A stretch of 64,000 bases of DNA from Impatiens glandulifera (GCF_907164915.1 NC_061862.1:62335910-62399909); one strand, 5' to 3'. Positions 47,731 through 59,870 are shown, counted from the first letter of the stretch. Numbers and translations are program-made. The notes: a model not told the origin generated them from the letters alone.

Positions 47731-50700
47731 TCACTTATTTGTTAATGGCATAATATTAACCTCAAAACTATACAAATACAATTATTTATTTTATTATTAT
47801 TATTATTATAATATTTGATAGTACTAAAAAGTAGAAAATAGTTTCATTTTTAAATGGTACATAATCAATATGTTCATATCTCTAATTTATAAAAAGAAAC
47901 CTCTATGATTTCAACACCAGAATGAAATATCATAATTGATAAAATACTTAATTAAATTTATAAATAATCTATTTTATAAAATTCTCAAAATAAAATATTA
48001 GTTATATTTAATTATTAAAATTAAATTACAAAGAATACTTAATATCATTTTTTAATAAATAATATAATATCATAAAACTATATAAAAAAAATTATTTTTG
48101 AACAAAACAAAATTATAATTTATTTTAATAAAGAGATAATGATAAAAAAATAACTATAAAAAAAATTATTTTTGAACAAAATAAAATAATAATTTATTTT
48201 AATAAAGAGATAATGATAAAAAAGAATAACATAATCTAAATTAAGATTACGTGAATATATTATCATACAAAAATATTTATATTATAATATAATATAAAAA
48301 TTATTAATAAATAATATCATATCATAAAATTATAAAAAAATAATAATTGATTATGAACAAAAATAAATTATAATTTATTTTAATAAAGAGATAATGATGA
48401 AAAAAAATTAACATAATCTAAATTAAGATTAGATGAAAATATTATCATAAAAAAATATATTTATTTTATAGTACTTTTCAACCATATTAGAATGATAATT
48501 TCAAGATTTATAAAGTAATAAATTTTTTTAATAATTTTTTTTTTCATAATCATGATTTAAATTATTTAAATAATATGAGAATTTAAAAATTAATAATGGG
48601 TAATGATTTTAAATAAGTTATTTGATAAAAAAAAATTAAAATTATTAATATATTATAATAAAATAAATTTTATTTTTTTAAATAAATATATTTTTAATAT
48701 TTTTATTAACGAATGAAATGATATAAAAAATGACATATGACATGATATTTGATTATGTTAAAACAAACCAAATAAAAAATGTTTTTGTAGAAATATATAT
48801 GACATTTAAGTCTATATATATAAATTTGGACTGCATTTATATTAAATATTTATAAATTTATTTAAACTATAAATAAACTAACTTATTTACTCTATATCTA
48901 AAATAATTTTTTATTTTTGTTATATAATATAATATATATTATTTATATTAACATTTAAAATAAATAAGTAACAACATTTTAATTTTATTAATATATTTAA
49001 AATTTGTTTAGTTTATACATATTAAATATAAATTTTCATTTTTTATTAAAATCGTTTTATTTATATTTTTTATTTACAAACATTTACTGAAAGAAGATTT
49101 ACAGATTATCTGAAATAATATATATATATATATATTGTATTATTAAAATATGTCTCAAACCAGCTTATACAAACTATCTAAACAATAAAAATGAAAATTT
49201 AAACTATTAAAAATAAAATTGCCTTTAATAATCAAGAAAAGACTATACAATATTTTGTGTTAACAAATCTAAGAATACAACAACTGGATTTGTACACATG
49301 AAATCGGATCTTCCAATATCCGAGAAAAATTATGGTTATTTTCATATGTGAATCCTCGTATGACATTGGTTTTCAATCCTTGTTGAAAACTTGTTTGAAG
49401 AGACGGAGGTGCTGATGAAGATTTCTTTCATCCTATATAAAACATCATGGACATGTAGTGGTTGAATTCTGGTATCACTCTCCTCCTTGAGCAGAAATGG
49501 ATTTCTGCTCTAGATTGAAAACCCTTTTCAATGATCATTTTCTCACCTTTCATCTTCTAATCGTAACTCAGTCTGAGAGAATAAGATAGATAGAGAAAAA
49601 AAAGAGATTAAAATTCAAGATTTCTAATTAGTATACAAAAAAAATTCAAAGAAAATATTCTCACCTTCCATCTTCCAATCAGAACTCCATTGATAATCAC
49701 CCATTGTATCTATGGTTTAGTTGTGCTCTATTACTTGTCATAACAGTTTATTTATAGATTTTGAAAAGAAGCGCCGCGGCTAGCTAGAGAAAATGTTCCT
49801 AGGTTAAACTCCGGACATTTCTTAATGGGGCAATATGTATAAATTATATTGAAGTCCTAAATAAATTTAGATTTTAAAATTTAATCGATTATTTGTTGAT
49901 GGATTAACAGCCGCCTCAAACTTATAATAAACAAAATATACAAATTATATTGGGATTGTCTAACCAAAAACAAGGAAATTATTTTCAACTTTAAATTATT
50001 CATTTAGTCAAAAAAACATTTATTTAATATATAAAATAAATATTTACGAATTCAACACCGAATCGAAGCCTTTTATCATCGAAATTATTTATTAAGTGTA
50101 GTTAAAGTGAAATCTATAATAAATCAAAAAAAATGATTTGAAAGCTATATATTAATATTATTTTGTCCCATACTAAATGAGAAAAATCAACTTCAACTAC
50201 AATAGTATTTTTGTTTAAGTCAGCGAAAGTTGTACGGCAAAACACCATTGATATTCCAACAACTTGTACTCAACAAAACAACTATCAAGGCATCCACATC
50301 CAAATTAATATTAATCGTAAAAAAAATGATTTTGAAAATGTCATTATAATATAAAATAAATGAAAAGAGATTGAAATTAGTCTTTCCTTATTCATAAAAA
50401 TATAAAGACTAAAAATTTTAAGGATTGATGTTCTTTCTAAATCAAAAAACATGGGTTGAAGTAGAAACTTGATTTTCAGCTCGAATTAGTTGAAATTTGT
50501 AAACACAGAATAAAGATATTCAATTACCGAGCTAAATTTCATTTATTATTCATAAACAGTCAAACACATAAATGTAGCGAATTCACTTTCCACGTATTTA
50601 AATCCTCATATTACCCTCGTATCCACCTCGTGTTGAAAATCATTTTGAAATGCAGGGTTGACACCTTAATTGCATCATCTAATCAGAGACTTGATTATAT

Positions 50701-51465
50701 TGTCCACGGATCTACCACGTTATCGAAATCGATCGTTTACACCATCAACTCTCCATCTGCGCTTTGGTTAGCTAGAACGAAGTCAATCCGAGCTTGAATT
50801 TGGCCAATGCAATCCCACTACTAACAAATCTACCATTCAAAAGAACACATTCCCTATTTCTAGGCCGAGAATTAAACCTACCATCCTCTTATGACGATTT
50901 AGCCAAATGCCCTTGTTTTTCATATCCACCCGAAATGTCAACAGTTTGATTAAGACTATTTGAACACTATAAGGCAAAATATGGTTGTAATATCAAACTC
51001 ATAATACAAATAATCTTCGATGAGATTTTAGATTGGTTTAAAGAGAAGTTAGATAGTTGTGATTGAGATATATTAAAAAAAAATTAAATGAGATTTCTCA
51101 GGTTAAGATCATTATGAATGAGGTCTACCCATTTTATAGTCAAATCTTCCTCTTTAAGGATATATTTGGTTTAATTAAAATTTTAAATTATTTGTTTGTT
51201 TAATTACTCATAATAAATAATTGGACTAATAAATTTGATAAACTATACATATAATCTTGTAAAGTTTTAATTATATTTCTTATTTCAAAATTGATATTAA
51301 ATGATTTTTATAAAAAATATAAGAATTGATTTACAATTTTAATTCAAATTTCGTTTTAGTTCCAATTATACAAATTCAAACATATCATATTAGCCTATAA
51401 TATGTAACTTTATTAATTATATTACCATTAATTAAGACATAATTGAATAAAGTTTTTAATAATTA
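47731..51465. other. AT-rich interior of the hAT element, no gene
   Basis: Very AT-rich. An approximately 55-bp unit (AATTTATTTTAATAAAGAGATAATGA) occurs three times, near 48115, 48190 and 48370. Around 49380-49760 and 50560-50960 the base composition rises and short coding-like strips occur (for example on minus near 50830-50690), but I recognise no product. Confidence 0.5.
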
Positions 51466-52187
51466 TTAGTAGGTAGCCCGTGCAAAATATATAAAAATTG
51501 AAAGAAAAAAAATTAAAGTGCAAATGGAATAGCATTTTTATTTTATTTTTAACCTTTTATATATTGATTAGTTAATTAAAAAGTTAAACTTATATGATTA
51601 AAATGTTTTGCGTTTTAATCAAATTCGGTGTTGAATTTAAAATATAAAGTCTTGCATTGTACTTGTTTTTGTTAGGTTACAAGTTAAAAACATATATATA
51701 ACATTTTTAATTTTATATTTAACCGTTTTAAGTTTATGGGCAGGTCAACCCACAATTCGACCCAAGTATCCATTTACTTTCACATATATATATATATCCA
51801 AATTAACCATAGTTCTCGACCCGACAATACAGACACTTTGAAAATTAAGCATCATTTTATATATATATATATATATATATTAGTTAGTTAAAAAGTTGAA
51901 TTTATATTGTTAAAACGTCCCGCGTTAATCAAATTTGGTATTGAATTTAAAATATAAAGGTTTATTAGTCTAGTTGGTTAAAGTGTTGTACTTGTTTTTG
52001 TTAGGTTGCAAGTTCAAAACATACATATAACATTTTTAATTTTATTTTTAACTGTTTTAAATTTATGGGCGGGTCAACCCATAATCCGACTCAAGTATTC
52101 ATTTTACTCTCACATATATATATATATATATATATCTAAATTAACTACAGCTCTCGATCTGACAATCCGGACACTTTGAAAATTAAG

Positions 52188-52254
<67 letters not shown>

Positions 52255-52255
52255 C
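51466..52255 (-). mobile_element. Helitron-like tandem cluster, opposite orientation
   Basis: The same repeat as at 38922-39671, inverted: AAGTGTC(T/C)G and GGGTCAACCC... strips lie at about 51740-51860 and 52070-52190. The 3' end on minus is GCACGGGCTACCTACTAA at 51466, followed by T, i.e. a CTAA-type terminus. The hairpin is only half conserved. Confidence 0.6.
52191..52252. repeat. (AT)n microsatellite
   Basis: About 60 bp of TA repeats at the 5' end of the inverted Helitron-like copy, mirroring the tract at 38813-38923. Confidence 0.92.
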
Positions 52256-52633
52256 ATGTTCTTATAAATCTCTAATTTTTTTTTTTTAATTTGTATTCTC
52301 ATTTTTCTCTACTCTAGTTTATCTTCTTCAAGATCTACAAAAATAAATATGTAGGTAAGTAATGTTTTTATTTGTAATTTTAAGATTTCTATATTATTAA
52401 TTTTAAAATTATTTATTAAAGTTATGTTTCTTTTTTCAATTTTATAATCTTTAATCGGCTAATGAGGTACCAACTATCGGGGATCGAGTACCCGACGAAT
52501 CAGGGATGGGGATAAAAAGAGAGATACTCGTCGAATTCGGGTTTGGGGTCAGGTAGTGAAATAAAAATTAGGTTCGAGATGGATACTTAACTACCCGTTG
52601 GGTAGGGTACCCATTGCCATCCATAATGATCAC

Positions 52634-52826
52634 TCTGTCGGAGTAACATTGTCACCCCGTTGTAAGCCTCCACCAGACCCACGACCATCTACATTACGAG
52701 GCGGTCATTCGAGACCAAACTATCGACGCCCTTCAACTGATCGGTTAGGATTTTGAGACGTTGGTAATAAGTCGAGACCCTGGGAAAATCTGCCATGATA
52801 GTGGTGAAAAACTCTTACTCGAGGGA
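52634..52826 (-). pseudogene. gag: Middle part of C1 gag between the two insertions
   Basis: On minus the frame reads MADFPRVSTYYQRLKILTDQ from about 52795 and continues to the CTCCGACAGA end at 52634, then resumes at 43437 on the other side of the hAT element. This is the standard gag_UBN2-type helical core (Y-x-Q-R-L-K-x-L-x-D-Q-L). One stop (TAG) interrupts it before MVVGLVEAYNG. Confidence 0.8.
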
Positions 52827-52831
52827 AACCG

Positions 52832-53135
52832 TGTTAAGGAACCAGACAATCTTACTCCACAAAATTTGCAAGTCAAAGATGCAATCAAGTCACAATATAT
52901 TCCTCCATAATCTTAGTGATTGCACAGCTAATTGTTACCCATATTTAGACTCCACAAAATCTGCAAGTCAAAGATGCAATCAAGTCACAATATATTCCTC
53001 CATAATCTTAGTGATTGCACAACTAATTCTTACCCATATTTAGACTTTACATATAACAAATTGTAATATAAATAACCTGTACATTTCTCATTCATATATA
53101 CAATTATTCCTTTTCAATCATACATCTTCTCTACA
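52832..53135 (+). repeat. 5' LTR of C2
   Basis: TGTTAAGGAACC to CTTCTCTACA, 304 bp. It contains an internal 95-bp tandem duplication (units starting CTCCACAAAA at 52855 and 52950), present in both LTRs and so older than this insertion. TATAAATAACC near 53070 may be the promoter TATA box. Confidence 0.93.
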
Positions 53136-53160
53136 TGGTATCAGAGGTCTAGATCCTACA

Positions 53161-56100
53161 ATGTCATCAAACGCCTTCTCCGTCCCAAACCCTACCGACC
53201 CTAACTATCCCATCTTCTTTGTCAACCTATCGCAATGCAAACCCTTACAAACTACAAACAACACCACCAACTTTACACAATGGTCTTCCCAAATCAAGTC
53301 ATTCTTATTTGGTTTCGGCCTATTTGACTACCTCACTGGAGAAAAGAAATGTCCACCACCAACAATCACCAAAGACGACAACACTGTCACCCCTAATCCC
53401 AGTTACGCCTCATGGTCTTGACAAGACCATCTATTGTTAGGCTCCCTCATCGGCACTCTTGACGCCAAGATCGCACCTCTTGTAGCCTCTGCTGCTACAT
53501 CTCATGAAGCATGGACTGCTCTCAAATCTCTCTACGCAAATCCTACTCGCAGCCATATCCTCCAAGTCAAGAAACGACTTGACTCAATCAAAAAGACACC
53601 CGATCAAACCATCACTGACTATATGCATCAAATAAAACAATGCACCACTGAACTTGCCAATCTAGGCAAAACTCTAGATCCCGAAGACATCATTGCAAAG
53701 GTTCTAAATGGGCTCGATCAAACCCAACACCATTCCATCATCGAAACCGTTGAAGCTCGAGATACTCTCATCCCGTTCGATGCTCTCCATGAAAAACTCA
53801 TACATCATGAGCTCACCAAACTCTATGACAACACCAACTCCACCTCATCAACACCTACCACCGCTTTTGTCGCAACCTACAAACTATCATCCAATACTCG
53901 CCAAAATAACAATTACTCCCGACACCAATACTCTAAAGACAACAGTCGACAGTCCTCACCACACTACCCCAACCCCTCCTCCTCATCCAACACCAAATCA
54001 CCTGATGTCTGCCAATATTGCGGCTACACTGGTCACACCATCTCCGTCTGTCGCCACTTCTCTCGCGCCCATCTTAACTTTACACTCAAACCCTTTGTAC
54101 GTCAATCTCGCTACACTCGTCCTCAAGCCAACACTGCCTATTCATCTCACGCCCCTCCATGTGACTGGATTATAGATAGCGGTGCTACTCACCATGTCAC
54201 ACATGATCTCAATAATCTATCCCTTCACACTCCTTATACAGGCAACGATGATGTTATTATCGGTGATGGCTCATCTCTTCCAATCTCTCACACAGGTTCA
54301 TTCACTATCACCTCTCAAAACAAATCTTTACTCTTTCAAAATGTTCTTTATGTTCCAAAAATTGCACAAAACATTATTTCTGTCTCCAAGTTTTGCCTTG
54401 ATAATAATGCACAAATTGAGTTTACCTCTTCTTCCTTTCGTTTCAAGGCTATCTCCACGAACACCATCCTACTCCAAGGAACTTTTAATCATGGCATGTA
54501 CACCTGGTCTTCTTCCTACAAATGTGCCCTTCAAACATCTCTCACATCATCTACTTCAAAGCTATCCACCACGTCTGCTCTTCTATGGCATCACCGTCTT
54601 GGCCATCCGTCATTTAAATTTTTTTCTTATATTTCAAATTTATGTAATTTAGGTTCAATTTCATCCCTTGATTACTGCAATTCTTGCAAGATTAATAAAG
54701 CACACAAACTTCCTTTCTCTCAATTCACTCTTACGTCTACAGCTCCCCTTGAATTATTATTTTCAGATGTTTGGACCTCACCCCACCTCTCACATGACAA
54801 CTACAAATATTATCTAATCTTTGTGGACCATTACACTAAATATGTATGGTTTTACCCTCTCAAAAATAAATCCGACTCTCTCACAGTCTTTCTTGACTTC
54901 AAAAAATTAGTTGAAAACTATTTCAAAAGAACGATCATAACCCTATTCTCTGACAATGGAGGCGAGTTCATCAAATTGGCTCTCACCTTACGCGCTAATG
55001 GCATCTCACATCTTACTACACCTCCCCATACCCCTGAACACAACGGCTATGCAGAACGACGTCATCGTCACATTGTCGAAACTGGTCTCTCTCTCCTATC
55101 TCATGCCAATCTACCTATCACTTACTGGACACATGCATTCTCCACCGCTGTGTATCTCATAAATCGATTACCTACACCAACCTTACAAAATGACTCTCCC
55201 TACTATCGACTCCTAAATGTCAAACCTATCTATTCCCAATTACACTCCTTTGTCTGTCTATGCTACCCATTACTACGACCTTATGCTTCCAATAAACTAG
55301 ATCCTCGATCTCAACCATGCATTTATCTTGGTCGTTCCCTAACTCAAAGCGCTTTTCTGTGCCTAAATCTTACCACAAACAAAATCTACACTTCTCGTCA
55401 TGTCACTTTCATTGAGCATGATTTTCCATTCCACCGTCTATCAAACCAACAAAATTCAACTTCGCTTCCCTCACCTCACGAATGGTTTCCCACTCCTCTC
55501 ATACCTATTTCATCACATAACCCTACAACACCATCCACCACTGCCACACCCCCACAGAACACACCTCCTACGCCACCACATCCATCACATAACCCTACAA
55601 CACCGTCCACCACTACCACACCCCCACAAAACACACCTCCTATGCCACCACATCCACCCCCCCCCCCTCCGCCCATTCTCCCTCGTCCTATAACTCGTCT
55701 CACAAACAACATAACCAAACCTAACCCAAAGTATGCCCAACTTACCACTATCTCCTCACCCACGTCACTACCAACCACCCTCAAACAAGCACTCTCCATC
55801 CCTCATTGGCGTGATGCTATGCTTGCTAAATACAATGCTCTACGGAAACACAATACATGGACTCTCGCACCACCTAGTAAAGCTCGAAATGTCATTGGTT
55901 GTAAATGGGTCTTCAGAATCAAATATAATCCTGATAACACGATTCACAAATACAAAGCTCGGCTTGTCGCAAAAGGTTTTCATCAACAAGCTGGTCTTGA
56001 CTACTCTGCCACCTTTAGTCCGGTTATCAAACCAGTCACGATTCGACTCACCCTCTCAATTGCTCTCCAACACAACTGGATATTACGCCAACTTGACATC

Positions 56101-57390
56101 AACAACGCCTTTCTCCAAGGTGATCTCCAAGAGACAGTCTTCATGTAGCAACCATCCGGCTTCATCGACGCTAACAACCCTTCTTATGTGTGTCGTTTAA
56201 ACAAAGCCATATACGGATTAAAACAGGCTCCACGCGCATAGTTTACAGCCCTCACCTCCTATCTACTACAATTCGGTTTTACAGCATCTCTCGCTGACCC
56301 CTCTCTCTTCATTTACAAAAAAAATGGCGATCTCCTATATGCACTTGTTTATATCGATGACATTATCGTAATTGGTCCTTCACCTGATTTTGTCTCGGTT
56401 TTTATTTCCAACTTTGCCAAACGTTTTTCTCTCAAGGACTTGGGGAAATTTTCCTTCTTCTTAGGGGTGGAAGTACAACACAACACTTCTGGTCTCCTTC
56501 TCTCCCAAAGAAAGTACATACACGACCTCCTTCAACGTCATTACATGCTTGACTGCAAACCATCAACTACCCCTATGCTTGCTCACCCTCAACTGCTACA
56601 AAATACCTTCACACCTCCATGTGATCCTACTACTTATTGTTCTGATGTTGGAAGCCTCCAATACTTATACCTCACACGTCATGACATTGCTTACTCTATC
56701 AACAAGTTAGCTCAGTTCATGCAACACCCGCAAGAAGCTCACTGGACAGCTCTCAAGAAGCTCCTCCGCTACCTTCACGGGACTTCTCACCTTGGTTTAC
56801 AATTACATCGCAATACTCCGTCATCACTACATGCCTTTAGTGACGTGGATTGGGCAAGCGATGTTGATAACTTCATCTCCACTACAGGTTATATCATATA
56901 TCTCGGCAAAAATGCTATCTCCTGGACATCTCGCAAACAAAAAACGATAGCCCGATCCTCAACCGAAGCTGAATTTCGTGCCATTGCTGACACCACTTCC
57001 GAACTCAATTGGATAAAATCCCTTCTACAAGAACTCGACATCCACTTACCTTCTACACCTGTTATATATTGTGATAACTTAAGTGCTACAAATTACTCCG
57101 CCAATCCGATTTTTCACTCTCGAATGAAGCATGTTGCTCTCGCTTTTCATTTTGTTCGTGAACAAGTCCAAGCTGGAACACTTCGGGTACAACAAATCAG
57201 TGGACATGATCAGCTCGCCGACGGCCTCACCAAACCTCTCCCTCGCCCGCGTTTTGAGTTCCTATTATCCAAGATTGGCCTCTTCAATGGAAGGTCCATC
57301 TTGAGGGGGAATGTTAAGGAACCAAACAATCTTACTCCACAAAATCTGCAAGTCAAAGATGCAATCAAGTCACAATATATTCCTCCATAA
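53161..57390 (+). pseudogene. gag-pol: C2 gag-pol polyprotein with three in-frame stops
   Basis: One frame of 1410 codons from ATG 53161 to TAA 57388-57390 (inside the 3' LTR), interrupted by TGA 53419-53421, TAG 56146-56148 and TAG 56239-56241. Order: gag (NFTQWSSQIKSFLFG), CCHC knuckle (CQYCGYTGHTISVCRHF, 54010), protease (WIIDSGATHHVTH, 54163), gag-pre-integrase (LWHHRLGHPS, CNSCK), integrase D,D,E (LLFSDVW; FSDNGGEF; TPEHNGYAERRHRHIVE), Pro/Thr linker with a 72-bp duplication (55513-55656), reverse transcriptase (CKWVFRIKYN; LDINNAFLQGD; YIDDI at 56353), RNase H (ARSSTEAEFRAIAD; HVALAFHFVREQV). Catalytic residues are present. The second and third stops replace the expected Q of M-x-Q-P-x-GF and the W of LKQAPRAW; the first falls after SYASWS. 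Confidence 0.92.
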
Positions 57391-57615
57391 TCTTAGTGAT
57401 TGCACAGCTAATTGTTACCCATATTTAGACTCCACAAAATCTGCAAGTCAAAGATGCAATCAAGTCACAATATATTCCTCCATAATCTTAGTGATTGCAC
57501 AGCTAATTCTTACTCATATTTAGAGTTTACATATAACAAATTGTAATATAAATAACCTGTACATTTCTCATTCATATATACAATTATTCCTTTTCAATCA
57601 TACATCTTCTCTACA
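57312..57615 (+). repeat. 3' LTR of C2
   Basis: 304 bp, near-identical to 52832-53135 with the same 95-bp internal duplication. It contains the last codons and stop of the polyprotein. Confidence 0.93.
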
Positions 57616-57971
57616 AACCGCACGAGAATGACGGTTATCTTGAAAAATTCCACATAGCCGTGTCCAAGCTTGCTCGGATGTAAAGTTTGGTTCCAAGATC
57701 GTGTGAAGGAGATCCTGTGAGATTGTGGCATAGATCCACTAAAGGATAGTGACATCGAGAGTTAGCCACATTGATTACCAATAATCAGCAAAACCGGAAA
57801 AGGGACCGGCGGGATGATGTGATGAAGGACCCAATGAGAACGAGCATGGATCTTGAACAACTCTGACCATGTCGTATATTGAACGTTTTCCAACTCAAGA
57901 ATAATAGAGGCATGATTCTTGATGTTGGAAACGGCAAGGGCGGGGTGAAATCCTTGTTTGTTACTCGTCAT
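57616..57971 (-). pseudogene. gag: 5' part of C1 gag
   Basis: ATG at 57971. The strip NVQYTTWSELFKIHARSH is the classic copia gag start (W-x-x-L-F-x-I-H). Stops and a frame change occur near 57762. It continues on the far side of C2 at 52826. Confidence 0.8.
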
Positions 57972-58076
57972 CGGAAAAGAAGAAAAATGATTGAAGAAAA
58001 GATGAACAGAAGATTAACGTAAAACAGAAAATGGACCGTTAGGTTAAGGCGCAGCGGAAGAGAAAAAAAACCCTTA

Positions 58077-58089
58077 GACTCTAATACCA
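58077..58089 (-). other. Primer-binding site of C1
   Basis: Minus-strand TGGTATTAGAGTC, one base off the usual initiator tRNA-Met complement, directly inside the 5' LTR. Confidence 0.8.
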
Positions 58090-58266
58090 TAAAGGAATAC
58101 AATCCGTTGTCCTTCTCATTCCAATGATGTAAAATATATATACAAAATTATAATAATAAGATCCACTAATTTAGGGATCTCAATATATTATATTTTGATT
58201 ATATTTATTATATTGAGATATATTAATTTAGGGATCTCCAATATATTAAATTGATTACATTTATTA
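58090..58266 (-). repeat. 5' LTR of C1
   Basis: 177 bp partner of 40209-40388, with short GATCTCAATATATTA-type sub-repeats in both. Confidence 0.75.
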
Positions 58267-58780
58267 GTGACGTTTACTGCATTTTAAGTTTGAAAATGAA
58301 TTTGTAGGTTGGAAATGGTTTAAGTCAGATTGTTATTTGTAATGTAAAACATTGCAAAATTTTGAATAGGAGACTCAAGTCTATAACGAAAAATCAGGAA
58401 TCTAATAACCCTAAATTATGCATTTCGAAATGAAATAATTATAAAGAACTGATTTTGTATTGGTTTGTTATATAATTTATTTATTTATTCTATAAATTTG
58501 AACATAAATTTTTAAAGAATTAATTTGTTTTATAAATTAACATTTTTAACAAGGATTTGTTTATTTTATAAATTAATTTTATTTAAATAAGATTATAAAT
58601 ATGAACCCAAATAAACATTATGTACATACTATTATATCAACTCACTAATTTATCCTACTTGTTTCTTGATTTTATTTTATAGAAAATAAGATAATAATAT
58701 TAAAAATATTTTTTTAAAAGATATAAAATAGAATTTTCAAAATTTATCTTATAATCCAAATAAAAAATAAATTAGTCCCT
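58267..58780. other. AT-rich spacer
   Basis: No gene or element recognised. Confidence 0.55.
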
Positions 58781-59870
58781 ATTTTTTTGGTTATGGTAAC
58801 TAGACCGATAACCGATACTCGACGCTTGTTTGACAAAAAAATCTGATAATTAGGTCTATCACTAATCTACTCGATCAAAAATCTTACTTACGACAATATT
58901 ATCTATCTTCAATACTCCAAAATTACCAGAAGTATAATACTTCAAGTAATTTTCTTTCGTGTAACATGTATGGCAGTTTCTGTGTCAAAAATCCAAATAG
59001 GTTGACGAGATGATATGTAGTTACTGAAATGCAATCTTCACAATCATCTTTCTTTTCCTTATATATATTCCCTTAATCATATTTCTTTTCCTTATATATG
59101 TTCTCTTCATTCTTGAGCTTGTAGTCATTTGGTTCGGCCCTGGGGTAAGCCCAACAAGCCTTTGACATAGGGCGGCTCATTTATTAAAATTAGTTAGATA
59201 TTTAATTAAATTTATTGTAATTTTTAATATAAGTTGTTTTAGCTTAGTGATTAAAGATAAAATCTTAAATTTTGTATTTGGTTATGGGTTAAAATTCCAC
59301 TAAAAACCACTTTTTTATTAGTTTTTTAAACTAGTCCTATGGTAAAAAAAAATATTTACTTTTTTTCTATCGAGGGCTGGGGCAGCCCAAAATTCAGGGT
59401 CGGCACTAACTATACCACAATTGTAGTATTTAATTAACTTGTGTTTTGACTTAGACTTGTTTCGACTCTTATGTCTCATTCTATTTTTCTGACATCTGAT
59501 TAAGAACACCCTGAAACTCATTTACGTGATCAACCATTAAAACATTATCGCTATATCTCAAATAAATAATCGTTTGGAGCAAAAATAATTTGTTATTTCT
59601 TGTCTTTGAATCATACAAATTCTCAAATTTACTCCACAAAGTATGTGCATGTGTCTCATGTTGTATATGATTATAAACATTCCTTTTAACGAATCGACGA
59701 ATGAAACTATATACCTGTAATGCTCATAAACTCATTCCTCATCTAATATGGAGATGGGTTTCTCATTACCAAAAATAGGTAAGGGCAAAAAGACTTCACA
59801 AATATAATATCTTTTATTTTACCCTTCATATATGATAGTTTGAACCATTTAACAAAATCAATTTGTGTGT
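58781..59870 (-). pseudogene. gag: Copia gag-protease remnant, split by a MITE
   Basis: On minus, 59640-59480 reads LWSKFENLYDSKTRNNK, a strip with LRYSDNVL and DHVNEFQGVLNQM, which is copia gag. About 59460-59410 is the basic strip and the first half of a zinc knuckle (YYNCG). After the interruption (about 59130-59408), 59000-58880 reads WIFDTETAIHVTR with a following SGNFGVLKID strip, a protease remnant in which the catalytic DTG/DSG is changed. Stops and frame changes throughout; no LTRs seen. Confidence 0.65.
59130..59408. mobile_element. MITE-like insertion
   Basis: The ends contain CGGCCCTGGGGTAAGCCCAA and, inverted, GCCGACCCTGAATTTTGGGC. The interior is AT-rich. It sits exactly where the gag zinc knuckle is interrupted. 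The borders are approximate and no target duplication was settled. Confidence 0.5.

Larger units (their letters stand above)
43446..52625. mobile_element. Large hAT-type DNA element without transposase
   Basis: The termini TAGGGATAGAAATGGGTACCC (43446) and, inverted, TATGGATGGCAATGGGTACCC (52625) match at 18 of 21 positions and fit the plant hAT consensus (YAGGGRTGGCAA). The perfect 8-bp duplication ATGATCAC flanks them (43438-43445, 52626-52633). The interior is 9180 bp and filled with other elements: copia fragment C3 (about 44080-47730), a solo LTR, an AT-rich stretch and a Helitron-like cluster. No hAT dimerisation domain or DDE motif was seen. Subterminal GGGTACCCG/CGGGTTCGGG repeats are present at both ends. 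Confidence 0.85.
52832..57615 (+). mobile_element. Young, nearly intact Ty1/copia element (C2)
   Basis: LTRs at 52832-53135 and 57312-57615 (304 bp each) differ at only about six positions by eye. AACCG is duplicated at 52827-52831 and 57616-57620. The PBS TGGTATCAGAGG (53136-53147) and the PPT TTGAGGGGGAA (57301-57311) are in place. The single polyprotein frame is complete except for three stop codons. It inserted into C1 gag, so it is younger than C1. Confidence 0.95.
40209..58266 (-). mobile_element. Old Ty1/copia element (C1), split by two later insertions
   Basis: Short LTRs at 40209-40388 (3' LTR) and 58090-58266 (5' LTR) share TTGTCCTTCTCATTCCAATGA and TTAAATTGATTACATTTATTA. A PBS (minus-strand TGGTATTAGAGTC) lies at 58077-58089, next to the 5' LTR. 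Gag begins at 57971 and is cut at 57615/52832 by copia C2 and at 52625/43446 by a hAT element. Protease, integrase, partial reverse transcriptase and RNase H follow at 43022-40400. Subtracting both insertions and their target duplications gives about 4.1 kb, normal for copia. All frames are broken. No target duplication of its own could be identified. Confidence 0.88.

Noticed and set aside
50690..50960. Coding-like minus-strand strip in the hAT interior
   Set aside because: Several stops and no recognisable family; possibly a gene fragment but cannot be supported.
55476..55799. Gly/Val-rich minus-strand ORF
   Set aside because: Antisense of the Pro/Thr-rich linker in the C2 polyprotein.
59318..59521. 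67-residue minus-strand ORF with basic strip
   Set aside because: A chimera of the gag basic strip and the inserted MITE, not a gene.
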